64,000 bases of DNA from an uncultured Alistipes sp. (GCA_900768015.1 CAAGBI010000070.1:1-64000); one strand, 5' to 3'. Shown: positions 42,571 to 51,874, counted from the stretch's first letter. Numbers and translations: made by a program. Notes: generated by a model not told the origin, from the sequence alone.

Positions 42571-44097
42571 ATGAGCAATAAGGTTTTATTGATGATTTTG
42601 GATGGCTGGGGAAATGGCGACCACACAAAGTCTGATGTCATCTACTCGACCAACCCCGAGTATATCAACGCGATGACAGCGAAGTATCCCCATGCGGAGC
42701 TTAAGACCGATGGCGAGAATGTAGGTTTGCCCGAGGGTCAGATGGGTAATTCGGAGGTAGGTCACCTCAATATTGGTGCTGGCCGTGTTGTATATCAGGA
42801 CTTGGTGAAGATTAACCGTGCATGCCGCGATAACTCTATCCTTGAGAACGCAGAGGTAGTTAAGGCATTCGAGTATGCTAAGGCTAATGGCGTGAATGTA
42901 CACTTCATGGGCTTGGTGTCGGATGGTGGTGTACACTCATCACTCGACCACCTCTTCAAGCTTTGCGACATCTCAAAGCACTACGGCATTGACAATACCT
43001 TTGTACACTGCTTCATGGATGGCCGCGATACAGACCCTCGCAGTGGTAAGGGCTTTATTGAGGCTTTGGAGAAGCACATGGCTCAGTCGACTGGTAAGAT
43101 TGCCTCTATCATCGGTCGCTACTACGCTATGGACCGCGATAAGCGCTGGGAGCGTGTTAAGATGGCTTACGACCAGCTTGTAAATGGCGTTGGCGAGAAG
43201 TCAACAGATATGGTTGCAGCTATGCAGGCATCATACGATAATGGTGTTACGGATGAGTTCGTATTGCCTATCGTAAATGTTGATGCTGAGGGTAACGCTA
43301 TTGGTACTATCAAGCCTAACGATGTTGTTATCTTCTTTAACTATCGTAACGACCGCGCGAAGGAGCTCACAATCGTACTCACACAGCAGGATATGCCCGA
43401 GGAGGGTATGCACACCATGCCTCTGTACTACTGCTGCATGACTCCCTACGATGCAAAGTTCCAGGGCTTGCACATTCTCTTTGATAAGGATAATGTTGCA
43501 AATACCATCGGTGAGTACATCGCAGCTCAGGGCTTGAAGCAGTTGCGCATCGCCGAGACCGAGAAGTATGCACATGTTACATTCTTCCTTAATGGTGGCC
43601 GTGAGGATGAGTTTGCAAACGAGGAGCGCATCCTTGTTGCATCGCCCAAGGTTGCTACATACGATCTTCAGCCCGAGATGTCGGCATACGAGGTTAAGGA
43701 TAAGCTCGTTGCGGCACTCGGTGAGCAGAAGTACGACTTCATCTGCCTCAACTTCGCTAATGGCGATATGGTAGGTCACACTGGCGTATACGAGGCTATC
43801 GAGAAGGCTGTTAAGGCTGTTGATGAGTGTGTTAAGGATGTGGTGGAGGCTGCTAAGGCTAATGGCTACGAGGTTGTTCAGATTGCAGACCACGGTAACG
43901 CAGATAACGCAGTGAACGCAGATGGTACACCCAACACTGCTCACTCGCTTAACCCTGTGCCCATTGTTGTGGTATCGGATCGCGTAGCGAGCGTTAAGAA
44001 TGGTATCCTTGCAGATGTAGCACCCACGGTCCTCGACCTTATGGGCTTGCCAAAGCCTGCGGAGATGACAGGTGAGTCACTCGTGACATTCAAGTAG
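42571..44097 (+). CDS. gpmI: 2,3-bisphosphoglycerate-independent phosphoglycerate mutase
   Basis: Interconverts 3- and 2-phosphoglycerate in glycolysis, using two Mn2+. The 508 residues begin with LLMILDGWG (Asp11) and carry the catalytic Ser61 in GNSEVGHLNIGAG. Further metal ligands occur in FANGDMVGHTG and QIADHGNAD. Probably cotranscribed with alaS; a strong terminator follows. Confidence 0.97.
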   Translation: MSNKVLLMILDGWGNGDHTKSDVIYSTNPEYINAMTAKYPHAELKTDGENVGLPEGQMGNSEVGHLNIGAGRVVYQDLVKINRACRDNSILENAEVVKAFEYAKANGVNVHFMGLVSDGGVHSSLDHLFKLCDISKHYGIDNTFVHCFMDGRDTDPRSGKGFIEALEKHMAQSTGKIASIIGRYYAMDRDKRWERVKMAYDQLVNGVGEKSTDMVAAMQASYDNGVTDEFVLPIVNVDAEGNAIGTIKPNDVVIFFNYRNDRAKELTIVLTQQDMPEEGMHTMPLYYCCMTPYDAKFQGLHILFDKDNVANTIGEYIAAQGLKQLRIAETEKYAHVTFFLNGGREDEFANEERILVASPKVATYDLQPEMSAYEVKDKLVAALGEQKYDFICLNFANGDMVGHTGVYEAIEKAVKAVDECVKDVVEAAKANGYEVVQIADHGNADNAVNADGTPNTAHSLNPVPIVVVSDRVASVKNGILADVAPTVLDLMGLPKPAEMTGESLVTFK

Positions 44098-44118
44098 GAG
44101 AATAGACTTTCTATAAGT

Positions 44119-44151
44119 AAAAAGAGCGAATGGAAACCCATTCGCTCTTTT
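44119..44151. terminator. Terminator between gpmI and DUF4301 gene
   Basis: AAAAAGAGCGAATGG / CCATTCGCTCTTTT stem with a 4-base loop and T runs on both sides. Bidirectional: it serves gpmI and the convergent minus-strand gene. Confidence 0.9.
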
Positions 44152-44174
44152 CTATATTATATATAAGGTGTAGA

Positions 44175-45608
44175 CTACTGGTGCTCGGGACGGAGAAGGT
44201 CCTGAACAACCTTCACGGGTGAGAATGTCGAGATGGGAACCTCAACGAAGATGGTGTTCCAATTCGCCATCGCACCATTCCAAAGGCCTGGCAACTCCTG
44301 TGCGCGAAGCTCGCGGCCACCTGCCGACTTAGACGAGATGAAACCTGTCTTGGGGTCGGTGTAGCGTGTGAGGTCGTACTTTGTACCGTCGTAGCGCTTA
44401 ACGCCGCATACAAGGTCTACGGGGTTGAAGTGTGTAGCCTCCTTCATGAGGTGTATATCCTCGGGAGCAATCTGGCTTGACTCGGCAATCTGCAACTGCT
44501 CGCGGCCCTCATCGTCGCGTACCCAGAATGGACCACCACCAGGCTCGCCCTCGTTCTTAACCATGCCACATACGCGGATGGGGCGGTCGAGAGTTGCCAC
44601 GATAAGCTCGCGTGAAGCGCCCTCGGGGAGCTTGCAGCAGAGCTCGTCTGTGATGAATGCCTTTGCCTCAGCAACCCTGTCCTCGCCACGCTCAAGGGCG
44701 CGGAGAAGCTCGAATGAGCGGCTCTGGAGGCGAAGAAGCTCGCCAGCCAATACCTTCTTATATGTAATGGTATCCTCCTTGCGCTCGTCGGTGGTTACAT
44801 TGTCGATATTCTTAACGAAGATGACATCAGCATCGAGCTTGTCGAGGTTTGTGATAAGCGCACCATGACCAGCGGGGCGGAACAAGAGCTTGCCATCGTC
44901 AGTGCGGAATGGTGTGTTATCGGGATTTACAGCAATGGTATCAGTCGCTGGGCTCTGAATAGAGAACGATACATTATACTTAACATTGAACTTCTGCTCG
45001 TAGTGGCTCTGGCGCTCAGCGAGGAGAGCCTCGAAACCTGCCTGGTGCTCAGGCGATACGGTGAAGTGGATGTTTGCCTCGCCATTGCTTGAAGCGTAGA
45101 GCGCAGCCTCAACAAGGTGCTCCTCAACGGGCTTGCGTGCACCATCCTTATAGGCGTGGAATGTCACAAGACCCTTGGGCTTTGCGCCATACTCAAGACC
45201 GTCGATAATAATGTTGCGAACGACATCCTTGTCATCAATCTGTGGCTGGAGATATTTTGCCAACTCGGGGAAGAATGCGAACTTCTCGAGGTTTACGATA
45301 AGCTTGTCAATGCCAGCGGTGCGCTTGTCGTCGTTTACATACTCGAACAACTCTTTGAACATGCGAGTAGCTGCGCCCGATGCGGGTACGAACTTTAGTG
45401 TTTTGATGTTTTTGAGGTTGTCGTTGTAGTATGTCTCGCGCTCCTTAACGCTCTCTGCATCGAGCTGCTTTACGCCATCGCCACCAGCTGCGGCACGCAC
45501 AACTGGGAGTGCAGGGAAACCATTGCGGAAATTCTCAATTTGTCTTTCAACCGCTGCGACGCTCAAGCCGTGAGCCTCAATCTGGGTGATCTCTTCGTGT
45601 GTGAACAT
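44175..45608 (-). CDS. DUF4301 family protein, nucleotidyltransferase-like
   Basis: 477 residues, no signal peptide. The sequence FRPAGHGALITNL followed by ADVIFVKNIDNV resembles the PPGHGD and NADN motifs of UDP-sugar pyrophosphorylases, and VPASGAATRMFKEL could be the nucleotide loop. The family is DUF4301 of unknown function, mainly in Bacteroidetes. The enzymatic interpretation is inference. It is a stand-alone gene converging on gpmI. Confidence 0.8.
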   Translation of the reverse strand: MFTHEEITQIEAHGLSVAAVERQIENFRNGFPALPVVRAAAGGDGVKQLDAESVKERETYYNDNLKNIKTLKFVPASGAATRMFKELFEYVNDDKRTAGIDKLIVNLEKFAFFPELAKYLQPQIDDKDVVRNIIIDGLEYGAKPKGLVTFHAYKDGARKPVEEHLVEAALYASSNGEANIHFTVSPEHQAGFEALLAERQSHYEQKFNVKYNVSFSIQSPATDTIAVNPDNTPFRTDDGKLLFRPAGHGALITNLDKLDADVIFVKNIDNVTTDERKEDTITYKKVLAGELLRLQSRSFELLRALERGEDRVAEAKAFITDELCCKLPEGASRELIVATLDRPIRVCGMVKNEGEPGGGPFWVRDDEGREQLQIAESSQIAPEDIHLMKEATHFNPVDLVCGVKRYDGTKYDLTRYTDPKTGFISSKSAGGRELRAQELPGLWNGAMANWNTIFVEVPISTFSPVKVVQDLLRPEHQ

Positions 45609-45688
45609 AGGCTGTATATTTAGATTGTAATTTGCGATTCGATGTCGTTTATATTAGGTTTGACCTTTCAAAGTTAACAAAAATTTTT

Positions 45689-45696
45689 TAACTTTG
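45689..45696 (+). promoter_or_regulatory. -7 box of murB operon
   Basis: TAACTTTG ends 4 bases before the ATG at 45701. The best upstream element at the 19-base distance is TTTC (one mismatch to TTTG). Confidence 0.6.
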
Positions 45697-45700
45697 CACT

Positions 45701-46714
45701 ATGAAACGAATTTATAATGACATAAATCTCGAAAAGCGTAATAGCTTTGGCGTTAAGCAACAGGCCTCTATGCTCGTTGAGTTTGAGACTGCTGCGGAGC
45801 TAAAGGAGTTGTTCGAGGAGCTTAAGCCAGCAAAATGGTATGTGCTTGGCGCAGGCAATAATACACTTTTTACGAAGGACTACGACGGTGTGCTTGTTAC
45901 GCCCGCGTGCTCGAAGCGCACAATTCTTGCCGATGATGGCGAGAGTGTGAGTGTTCGCGTGGAGGCTGCGCACGACTGGGATGAGTTTGTGGCATGGAGT
46001 GTGGAAAATGGTCTTTGGGGCATCGAGAACCTCTCGGCTATTCCAAGCTCTGTGGGTGCAGCACCGGTACAGAATATTGGTGCTTATGGTGCTGAAGTAA
46101 AGGATGCGATAACTGCGATTGAGTACTTCGATACCAATAAGTTGGAGGTCGTACGCATAAAGTGTGAGGAGTGTGGCTTCGGCTACCGCGAGAGCATCTT
46201 CAAGCATGAGTTGCGTGGTGTGGCCATTATCCTTGCTGTGGAGTTTGAGTTGCATCGCACTCCCAAGCCTAACCTCGGCTATGGCGATGTCATTAAGGAG
46301 GTAGAGGCTCGTGGCGGCGCTACGCTTAGGAATATTCGCGAGGCGATATGTGCTATACGCGCTTCGAAGTTGCCCGATCCCAAGGAGTTGGGAAACGCTG
46401 GTAGCTTCTTTAAGAACCCCATTGTTCCAAAGATTGTTGCCGAGCGATTATTCAACGAATACCCCTCGATGCCATGTTATGCAGTGCCTAACTGCGACGA
46501 TAAGATGAAGTTGGCGGCGGGATGGCTTATCGATCAGTCGGGATTGAAGGGCTACCGCGAGGGTCATGTAGGCGTTCACGACCGTCAGGCACTCGTTTTG
46601 GTTAACCATGGCGGTGCTACGGGCGGTGAGGTGTTGCATTTCGCAGAGTTTGTATGTAGCGTTGTGCGCACAAAGTTTGGTGTGGAGATTACGCCTGAGG
46701 TAAATGTATTGTAA
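45701..46714 (+). CDS. murB: UDP-N-acetylenolpyruvoylglucosamine reductase
   Basis: FAD enzyme reducing UDP-GlcNAc-enolpyruvate to UDP-MurNAc in peptidoglycan synthesis. The 337 residues have the FAD-domain blocks LGAGNNTLF and NLSAIPSSVGAAPVQNIGAYG, and the proton-donor Ser in LGNAGSFFKNP. Type I-like layout. First gene of the run murB-tilS-holA-aminotransferase; its ATG immediately follows the -7 box. Confidence 0.96.
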   Translation: MKRIYNDINLEKRNSFGVKQQASMLVEFETAAELKELFEELKPAKWYVLGAGNNTLFTKDYDGVLVTPACSKRTILADDGESVSVRVEAAHDWDEFVAWSVENGLWGIENLSAIPSSVGAAPVQNIGAYGAEVKDAITAIEYFDTNKLEVVRIKCEECGFGYRESIFKHELRGVAIILAVEFELHRTPKPNLGYGDVIKEVEARGGATLRNIREAICAIRASKLPDPKELGNAGSFFKNPIVPKIVAERLFNEYPSMPCYAVPNCDDKMKLAAGWLIDQSGLKGYREGHVGVHDRQALVLVNHGGATGGEVLHFAEFVCSVVRTKFGVEITPEVNVL

Positions 46715-46716
46715 CT

Positions 46717-48060
46717 ATGTTGTTGCTCGAGGAATTTGAGAAATATATATCGGAGAATAAGCTCTTTACACACGAGGATAAGTTGCTTCTGACGGTGTCG
46801 GGAGGTGTTGACTCCATGGTAATGATGGCGCTCACGGCAGCTGCTGGCTATCGTTTCGGCGTTGCGCACTGCAACTTCCAGCTCCGCGGTAAGGAGAGCG
46901 ATGAGGATGAGGTGCTTGTTGAGCAGGAGGCGCGTCGCTATGGCGCTGAGTTCTATAATAAGCGCTTCGATACCGCTGGCGAGATGGAGCGCACGGGCGA
47001 GTCTATGGAGATGGCTGCCCGCCGCTTGCGATATGCTTGGTTTAAGGAGCTGTGCGCAGAGCATGGCTACACGGCTATCTGCATCGCCCACCATGGCAAC
47101 GACTCCGTGGAGACATTCTTCATCAATCTGCTTAGGGGCACAGGCCTCCGTGGTCTAACGGGTATATCTACACAGGTGGGACACATCGTGCGACCCATAA
47201 TGTTTGCTACGCGCAAGATTATCCACGACTATGCCGTAGCACACCATATTCCCTTTAGGGAGGACTCGTCAAACCGCTCTACGAAGTATCTTCGTAATAA
47301 GGTGCGCTTGGGTGTTGTGCCCATGTTTAAGGACATCAAGCCGCAGTTCACTACCATCATGCGTCGCAATATCGCACGACTAAGTCAGGCACAGGAGTTT
47401 ATCACTTCGGCCATAGACCTGGTTAAGGGTGAGGGTATGGAGCACAATGGCGACATTCATACGCTCTGTGTCGAGCGCATACGCCCAACATTGCCACGCA
47501 ACTATGTGATATATGAGATTTTAAGCTCGGAGTATGGCTTCAAGGGCGATGTTGTGGATGCACTATGCAAGGCCTTGGATGCCGATCTTTCGGGTCGCCG
47601 CTTCTACTCGCGCGAGTGGGTGGCGGTAACGGATCGTGGTAGGGTGGTTGTGTCGCCTATTGCCGATGATGACACTTGTGAGGTCTTGGTTGAGCGAAAC
47701 ACCATTCGCTCGTATGCAGGAGGCGCGGCAATCTACTATGAGCGTCTCGATATCGACTTTATTGATAGCCTTGACCAGGGTGATAATGTTGCCCTGTTGG
47801 ATGCTGACAAACTGAAGTTTCCGCTCAAACTTCGCCGCTGGCAGGAGGGTGACTGGTTTATACCATTCGGCATGTCGGGCCGCAAGAAGTTGAGCGACTA
47901 TCTTATTGATAAGAAGGTCTCGTTGGCAGAGAAGCGACGCCAGTTTGTGCTCGTTTCGGGTGACGATATTGTGTGGGTTGTGGGTCGAAGACTCGATGAC
48001 CGCTACGCCATTGGCCGCAAGACGGAGAATGTGTTTAGAGTAGTGCGCGATGTACTATAA
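46717..48060 (+). CDS. tilS: tRNA(Ile)-lysidine synthase
   Basis: Converts C34 of tRNA-Ile(CAT) to lysidine, an essential step. The 447 residues start with the PP-loop SGGVDS (28-33); the C-terminal tRNA-binding domain ends with the EGDWFIPFGMSGRKKLSDY block. Two bases after murB, so coupled translation is likely. Confidence 0.96.
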   Translation: MLLLEEFEKYISENKLFTHEDKLLLTVSGGVDSMVMMALTAAAGYRFGVAHCNFQLRGKESDEDEVLVEQEARRYGAEFYNKRFDTAGEMERTGESMEMAARRLRYAWFKELCAEHGYTAICIAHHGNDSVETFFINLLRGTGLRGLTGISTQVGHIVRPIMFATRKIIHDYAVAHHIPFREDSSNRSTKYLRNKVRLGVVPMFKDIKPQFTTIMRRNIARLSQAQEFITSAIDLVKGEGMEHNGDIHTLCVERIRPTLPRNYVIYEILSSEYGFKGDVVDALCKALDADLSGRRFYSREWVAVTDRGRVVVSPIADDDTCEVLVERNTIRSYAGGAAIYYERLDIDFIDSLDQGDNVALLDADKLKFPLKLRRWQEGDWFIPFGMSGRKKLSDYLIDKKVSLAEKRRQFVLVSGDDIVWVVGRRLDDRYAIGRKTENVFRVVRDVL

Positions 48061-48074
48061 TAGGGTTTAGGGAT

Positions 48075-49154
48075 ATGGCAAAGACGGCGAAATTCAGCGA
48101 CTGCACGGCAGACTATAGCGCTATAATGCGAGACATTGAGGCGCGAAAGTTTGCCCCTATATATCTGCTCTCGGGTGACGAGGGCTACTTCATCGATGCC
48201 ATTGCTGACCGCCTTGCTTCAACGATTCTTAATGAGGCAGAGCGCTCATTCAACCAGCTTGTAGTATATGGTCAGGATACCGACCCAGGTAAGATTGTGA
48301 TGCTATGTCGCCAGATGCCAATGATGGGCTCGTATCAGGTTGTAATCGTGAAGGAGGCGCAGCAGCTCTCAAAAATCGAAAACCTAAATCATTATACCTC
48401 ACAGCCTCAGGCTACCACAATTCTTGTCGTATGTTATAAGAATAAGGAGCAGGGCAGAGGCATAGATAAGCGCACGGCATTTTATAAGAGTTGCGTAAAG
48501 AATGGTTGTGTCTTTGAGTCGATACGCCCCAGAGAGTATGAGATAGATGGTTGGCTTTCGTCCTATATCGCCTCTACGGGCCTCGCGATTGACCCCAAGG
48601 CTATGGCTATGCTCAAGGAGCATGTCGGCATGGATATCGGTCGTATGGTCAAGGAGTTGGATAAGCTCAAGGTCTCTATGGCAGTGGGTGAGACTCGCAT
48701 TACAGACTCGCACATTGAGCAGTATATTGGCCTATCGAAGGAGTATAACACCTTTGAGCTGAACGATGCTGTTTTGAAGCAAGATGTGGGTCGTGCCATG
48801 CGTATCGCTGAGCACTTCGCGCATAATCAAAAGACCTATCCCATTACGCTTACTATTACCATTCTGTTTGGTCTTTTCCAGCAGTTGTTCCTGTTGAACT
48901 ACCATATGTGGCAGTCGCGCAAGCGTGGTATTCCAATGCCAGCAGATGCTGAGCTTATGCGCGCGATTAGGGCTAACAATCCCTTTGCGGTGAAGGAGCT
49001 TAAGGCGAATATAGGTCGCTGGAATGGCCCTCGTTTGTTCAAGATTTTGGGCTATTTGCGCGAGTATGATGCCAAGAGTAAGGGCGTAGATAGTGGTGGT
49101 TTGGATGGTGGTGAGTTGCTCAAGGAGCTGCTCCTGAAAATCTTTATGTCATAA
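48075..49154 (+). CDS. holA: DNA polymerase III delta subunit
   Basis: Clamp-loader subunit that opens the sliding clamp. The 359 residues match HolA: APIYLLSGDEGYFIDAIADR at the start, VVIVKEAQQL and ETRITDSHIEQYIGLSKEYNTFELNDAV in the centre, with an AAA-like fold lacking a functional P-loop. 14 bases after tilS. Confidence 0.92.
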   Translation: MAKTAKFSDCTADYSAIMRDIEARKFAPIYLLSGDEGYFIDAIADRLASTILNEAERSFNQLVVYGQDTDPGKIVMLCRQMPMMGSYQVVIVKEAQQLSKIENLNHYTSQPQATTILVVCYKNKEQGRGIDKRTAFYKSCVKNGCVFESIRPREYEIDGWLSSYIASTGLAIDPKAMAMLKEHVGMDIGRMVKELDKLKVSMAVGETRITDSHIEQYIGLSKEYNTFELNDAVLKQDVGRAMRIAEHFAHNQKTYPITLTITILFGLFQQLFLLNYHMWQSRKRGIPMPADAELMRAIRANNPFAVKELKANIGRWNGPRLFKILGYLREYDAKSKGVDSGGLDGGELLKELLLKIFMS

Positions 49155-49171
49155 CATTTAATAAATTCATT

Positions 49172-49936
49172 ATGAGGCTGTTGGTGTGGAATGATGGTCA
49201 GGTAATCGAGGCGTCGCAGTTGCGTCTTGAAAAGCCTTATGTCATGCAACGCATCCACACTCTCGGCCATAAGGTATATAATGTCGCGCGCCATGTTGAG
49301 CAGCTGCGCGAGGCCTCAATATCTCTCTTTGGTTTTGCCTCGTTGTGTGGCCCCGCAGATGCCGAGCGCATCATCGCGAAACTGCTTGAATTGTCGCGTG
49401 TTACATCTCGTCTAAGTTGTCCCGTTGCTATGCGCATAGATTGCGAAGGCGCGCTATCGTTCGAGGTTGAAGCCCCGCTCTATGATATTGGTGTGGCAAT
49501 TAAGGCAAAACGAGTGACGGGCGTGGGGATTGAGATGCCAGTGTTCGATTATCTTTGTCACTCATCAGCATCAATAGCAATCGACTCATTGGCTAATGCT
49601 ATGGCTTCGAAGCGAGGCGGTAATATGCCTATCTATGTCAACTCCGAGGGTAACATAATCTCTCAGCCATGGAGCCCAATATTTGTGGTCTTTAATGGTC
49701 GTGTCTACACACCTGTGGCACACTCTTCGGTTGAGTATGTGGTGGCAAAAGAGGCAATAGAGTCTCTTGGTTTGGAGCTCGTCGTACGCGATTTGCCATA
49801 TGCGTCACTGCAACGAGTTGACGAGGTCTTCTTTGTTGATACCATGGCTGTTACTTCGCTCTTTGCTGTAGAAAAACATAGGCTCCTATCCGTTGTGACA
49901 TCGCGTATCACAAGCAGAATGGAGCCTACGGTTTAG
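49172..49936 (+). CDS. Aminotransferase class IV-like protein, catalytic Lys apparently lost
   Basis: 254 residues. It matches the class IV aminotransferase fold (PabC/IlvE/Dat type): the N-terminal VMQRIHTLGHKVYNVARHVEQL, the late RVYTPVAHSS and DEVFFVDT blocks align well. Lining the central block up with E. coli PabC puts His130 (in LCHSS) where the PLP Lys should be, and the Glu and Asn around NIISQPWSPIF are also changed. It may be inactive or a binding protein. Last gene of the murB run. Confidence 0.7.
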   Translation: MRLLVWNDGQVIEASQLRLEKPYVMQRIHTLGHKVYNVARHVEQLREASISLFGFASLCGPADAERIIAKLLELSRVTSRLSCPVAMRIDCEGALSFEVEAPLYDIGVAIKAKRVTGVGIEMPVFDYLCHSSASIAIDSLANAMASKRGGNMPIYVNSEGNIISQPWSPIFVVFNGRVYTPVAHSSVEYVVAKEAIESLGLELVVRDLPYASLQRVDEVFFVDTMAVTSLFAVEKHRLLSVVTSRITSRMEPTV

Positions 49937-49950
49937 GGGCTTATTATATC

Positions 49951-51045
49951 CTAAATATTGTCCAATGCGTAGAGGTATGCGCCGAGCGAAACGGCGTTGC
50001 TTGCACCAATATCCGAGATGGTTACGCCGATGCGCTTCTCGGGGTCGTAGACAACCTCGCGGTCAGTGCCATATACCTTGATTTTGGTAGAGTTGCCCTT
50101 TGCAAACTTTTCAAACTCTGCATCGTTATCCAAGTCGTAAACATTCATCTGTACGCGGTTGAGCGTGTCACCAGACATGGTCTTAATCTTTGCGCGCATC
50201 TCCTCCAAGAGTGCTGGCATGAAGTACTTCGAAGCGCCTGCCAAGCCACCACCAATTACAATCACACCATCCATAAGTGTTGCTGCCGTTGCCATAGCAT
50301 CGCCCGCCACACGACCAAGTGTCGCGAAGGCCTCGCGTGCTGCATCTGCATTGCCCTCCAATGAACCCTCTGCAATGTCGTAAATATCCTTTGGCTCGAG
50401 TGTTCGCTCATCACCTGAGAGTTCACGATATACGCGCTTTACGGCACGAATAGCCACGCCATCCTCTACGATACACTTGGGGTAGTCGCGGTGCTTGAGG
50501 CAGAAGGTCTCGACGCATGAGTTGTCACCAAGGTTTAGCTTGCCATCCATCACGAAACCGAAGCCGAAGCCTGTGCCAAATGTGTAGCCGAGGAGGTTGC
50601 GGTAGCGCTTTGCTGCGCCCATAGCCTCGAGCTTGCGGTTGATGCGTGGTAGTGCGCCACCCATAGCCTCGCCATAGGCGAATAGGTCCGCGTCGTTGTT
50701 GATAAATACGGGGATGCCGAACTTATCCTCGAGCATCGGGCCGAGTGCTACGCCATCGCGAAACGATGGGAAGTTGGGAAGATAGCCACCAATCACACCA
50801 TTGCGATAGTCCGCGGGGCCTGGAAAGGCAAAACTTATGGCCGCGGGCTTCTCGGGTAGTGTTGATATAATCTGGCTAAATCCGTCGATAAGCGTCTGGA
50901 GACACTTGTCGAGGTCGTGGGCTGAAGAGGGTAGTGTGATGCGCTCTCCTATGATGCTGCCACTCTGCATGGCTGCGAATACGAAGTTTGTGCCACCGGC
51001 GTCAAGCGTGACGACGATAGGCTGTGTAGTCTTAGTTGTCTGCAT
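49951..51045 (-). CDS. ROK-family protein (sugar kinase-like)
   Basis: The start at 51045 (MQTTKTTQPIVVTLDAGGTN) gives 364 residues; an ATG at 51111 lies upstream of the promoter. ATP-binding features are DAGGTNF, the VFINNDADLFAYGEA catalytic-Asp block, LLGYTFGTGFGFG and VIGGGLAGASKYF. The ROK zinc signature CxCGxxGC is not seen; a CVETFC-H-C arrangement occupies that area. Probably a hexokinase-like enzyme, substrate unknown. Confidence 0.85.
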   Translation of the reverse strand: MQTTKTTQPIVVTLDAGGTNFVFAAMQSGSIIGERITLPSSAHDLDKCLQTLIDGFSQIISTLPEKPAAISFAFPGPADYRNGVIGGYLPNFPSFRDGVALGPMLEDKFGIPVFINNDADLFAYGEAMGGALPRINRKLEAMGAAKRYRNLLGYTFGTGFGFGFVMDGKLNLGDNSCVETFCLKHRDYPKCIVEDGVAIRAVKRVYRELSGDERTLEPKDIYDIAEGSLEGNADAAREAFATLGRVAGDAMATAATLMDGVIVIGGGLAGASKYFMPALLEEMRAKIKTMSGDTLNRVQMNVYDLDNDAEFEKFAKGNSTKIKVYGTDREVVYDPEKRIGVTISDIGASNAVSLGAYLYALDNI

Positions 51046-51051
51046 AATAGG

Positions 51052-51082
51052 CAAAGGTAGGAATTTATTTCGAATTGTGCAA
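51052..51082 (-). promoter_or_regulatory. Promoter of the ROK gene
   Basis: Minus strand TTG (51080-51082), 20 bases, TACCTTTG (51052-51059). Its end lies 6 bases from the ATG, so the transcript is probably leaderless. Confidence 0.75.
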
Positions 51083-51142
51083 TTATTTCTAAATATTGAT
51101 AAATTGTGCATAAATTACCAGTAAAAAGTTTGTAGTAGGTGC

Positions 51143-51172
51143 TTGAGTTTCGAAAAATATATTATATATTTG
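51143..51172 (+). promoter_or_regulatory. Promoter of the V-type ATPase operon
   Basis: TTG (51143-51145), 19 bases, TATATTTG (51165-51172), leaving a leader of about 80 bases before the first gene. Confidence 0.75.
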
Positions 51173-51259
51173 TGAGATTTTTAGCGAGGATGATAATGTC
51201 GCTACGATAAAAATTGATAAAAAGTATAAAAATTATATAAAACTTAAAACGAATCTACT

Positions 51260-51871
51260 ATGGAGAACAACAAACTTCAGGAGCTTACACAAAAGCTCTA
51301 CAACGATGGCTTGGAGAAGGGTCGTTCGGAGGCTGAGCGTCTTGTAGCCGAGGCAAAGGAGCAGGCTGCAAAAATCGTGGCTGATGCTCGCGCTGAGGCT
51401 GAGGCTATCAACAAGGCAGCAGAGTTGCGCGCTGAGGATGTAGCAAAGAACGCTATGACCGAGATTACACTCGCAGGTCGTCAGGCTGTGTCAAAGATTA
51501 AGACTGAGCTTGCTGAGGCGGTTATCATGAAGTCTACTGGCGAGGCTGTAAAGGCTGCGACTATGGATGCTGCGTTTGTTAAGGATATGCTCTTGGCAGT
51601 AGCGCAGAACTGGAACGCTAACACCGCAGATGTTTCGCTCAAGGCGTTGTTGCCCGAGGAGAAGCGCGCAGAGTTGGATGCTGCAATGCAGAAGAGCGCT
51701 ACGGAGCTTCTCAAGGCAGGCGTAGAGGTTGGCTACTCTAAGGATGTTAAGACAGGCTTTAAGCTTGGCGAGAAGAACGGTGGCTACTACATCTCGTTCA
51801 CTGATGAGAGCTTCGATGCCCTTTTGAAGGAGTATCTACGCGAGAAGGTGTCTAACATGCTCTATAAGTAG
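51260..51871 (+). CDS. ntpE: V-type ATP synthase subunit E
   Basis: Peripheral stalk subunit. 203 residues: the N-terminal half is a charged helix (KLYNDGLEKGRSEAERLVAEAKEQAAKIVADA), followed by a globular C-terminal domain, as in subunit E. First gene of a seven-gene operon for a Bacteroidetes V-type ATPase that couples ATP and ion (Na+ or H+) movement across the inner membrane. Confidence 0.9.
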   Translation: MENNKLQELTQKLYNDGLEKGRSEAERLVAEAKEQAAKIVADARAEAEAINKAAELRAEDVAKNAMTEITLAGRQAVSKIKTELAEAVIMKSTGEAVKAATMDAAFVKDMLLAVAQNWNANTADVSLKALLPEEKRAELDAAMQKSATELLKAGVEVGYSKDVKTGFKLGEKNGGYYISFTDESFDALLKEYLREKVSNMLYK

Positions 51872-51874
51872 GCT

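Noticed and set aside
51046..51259. Riboswitch upstream of the V-type ATPase operon
   Set aside because: The leader is AT-rich with no stable or conserved fold visible.
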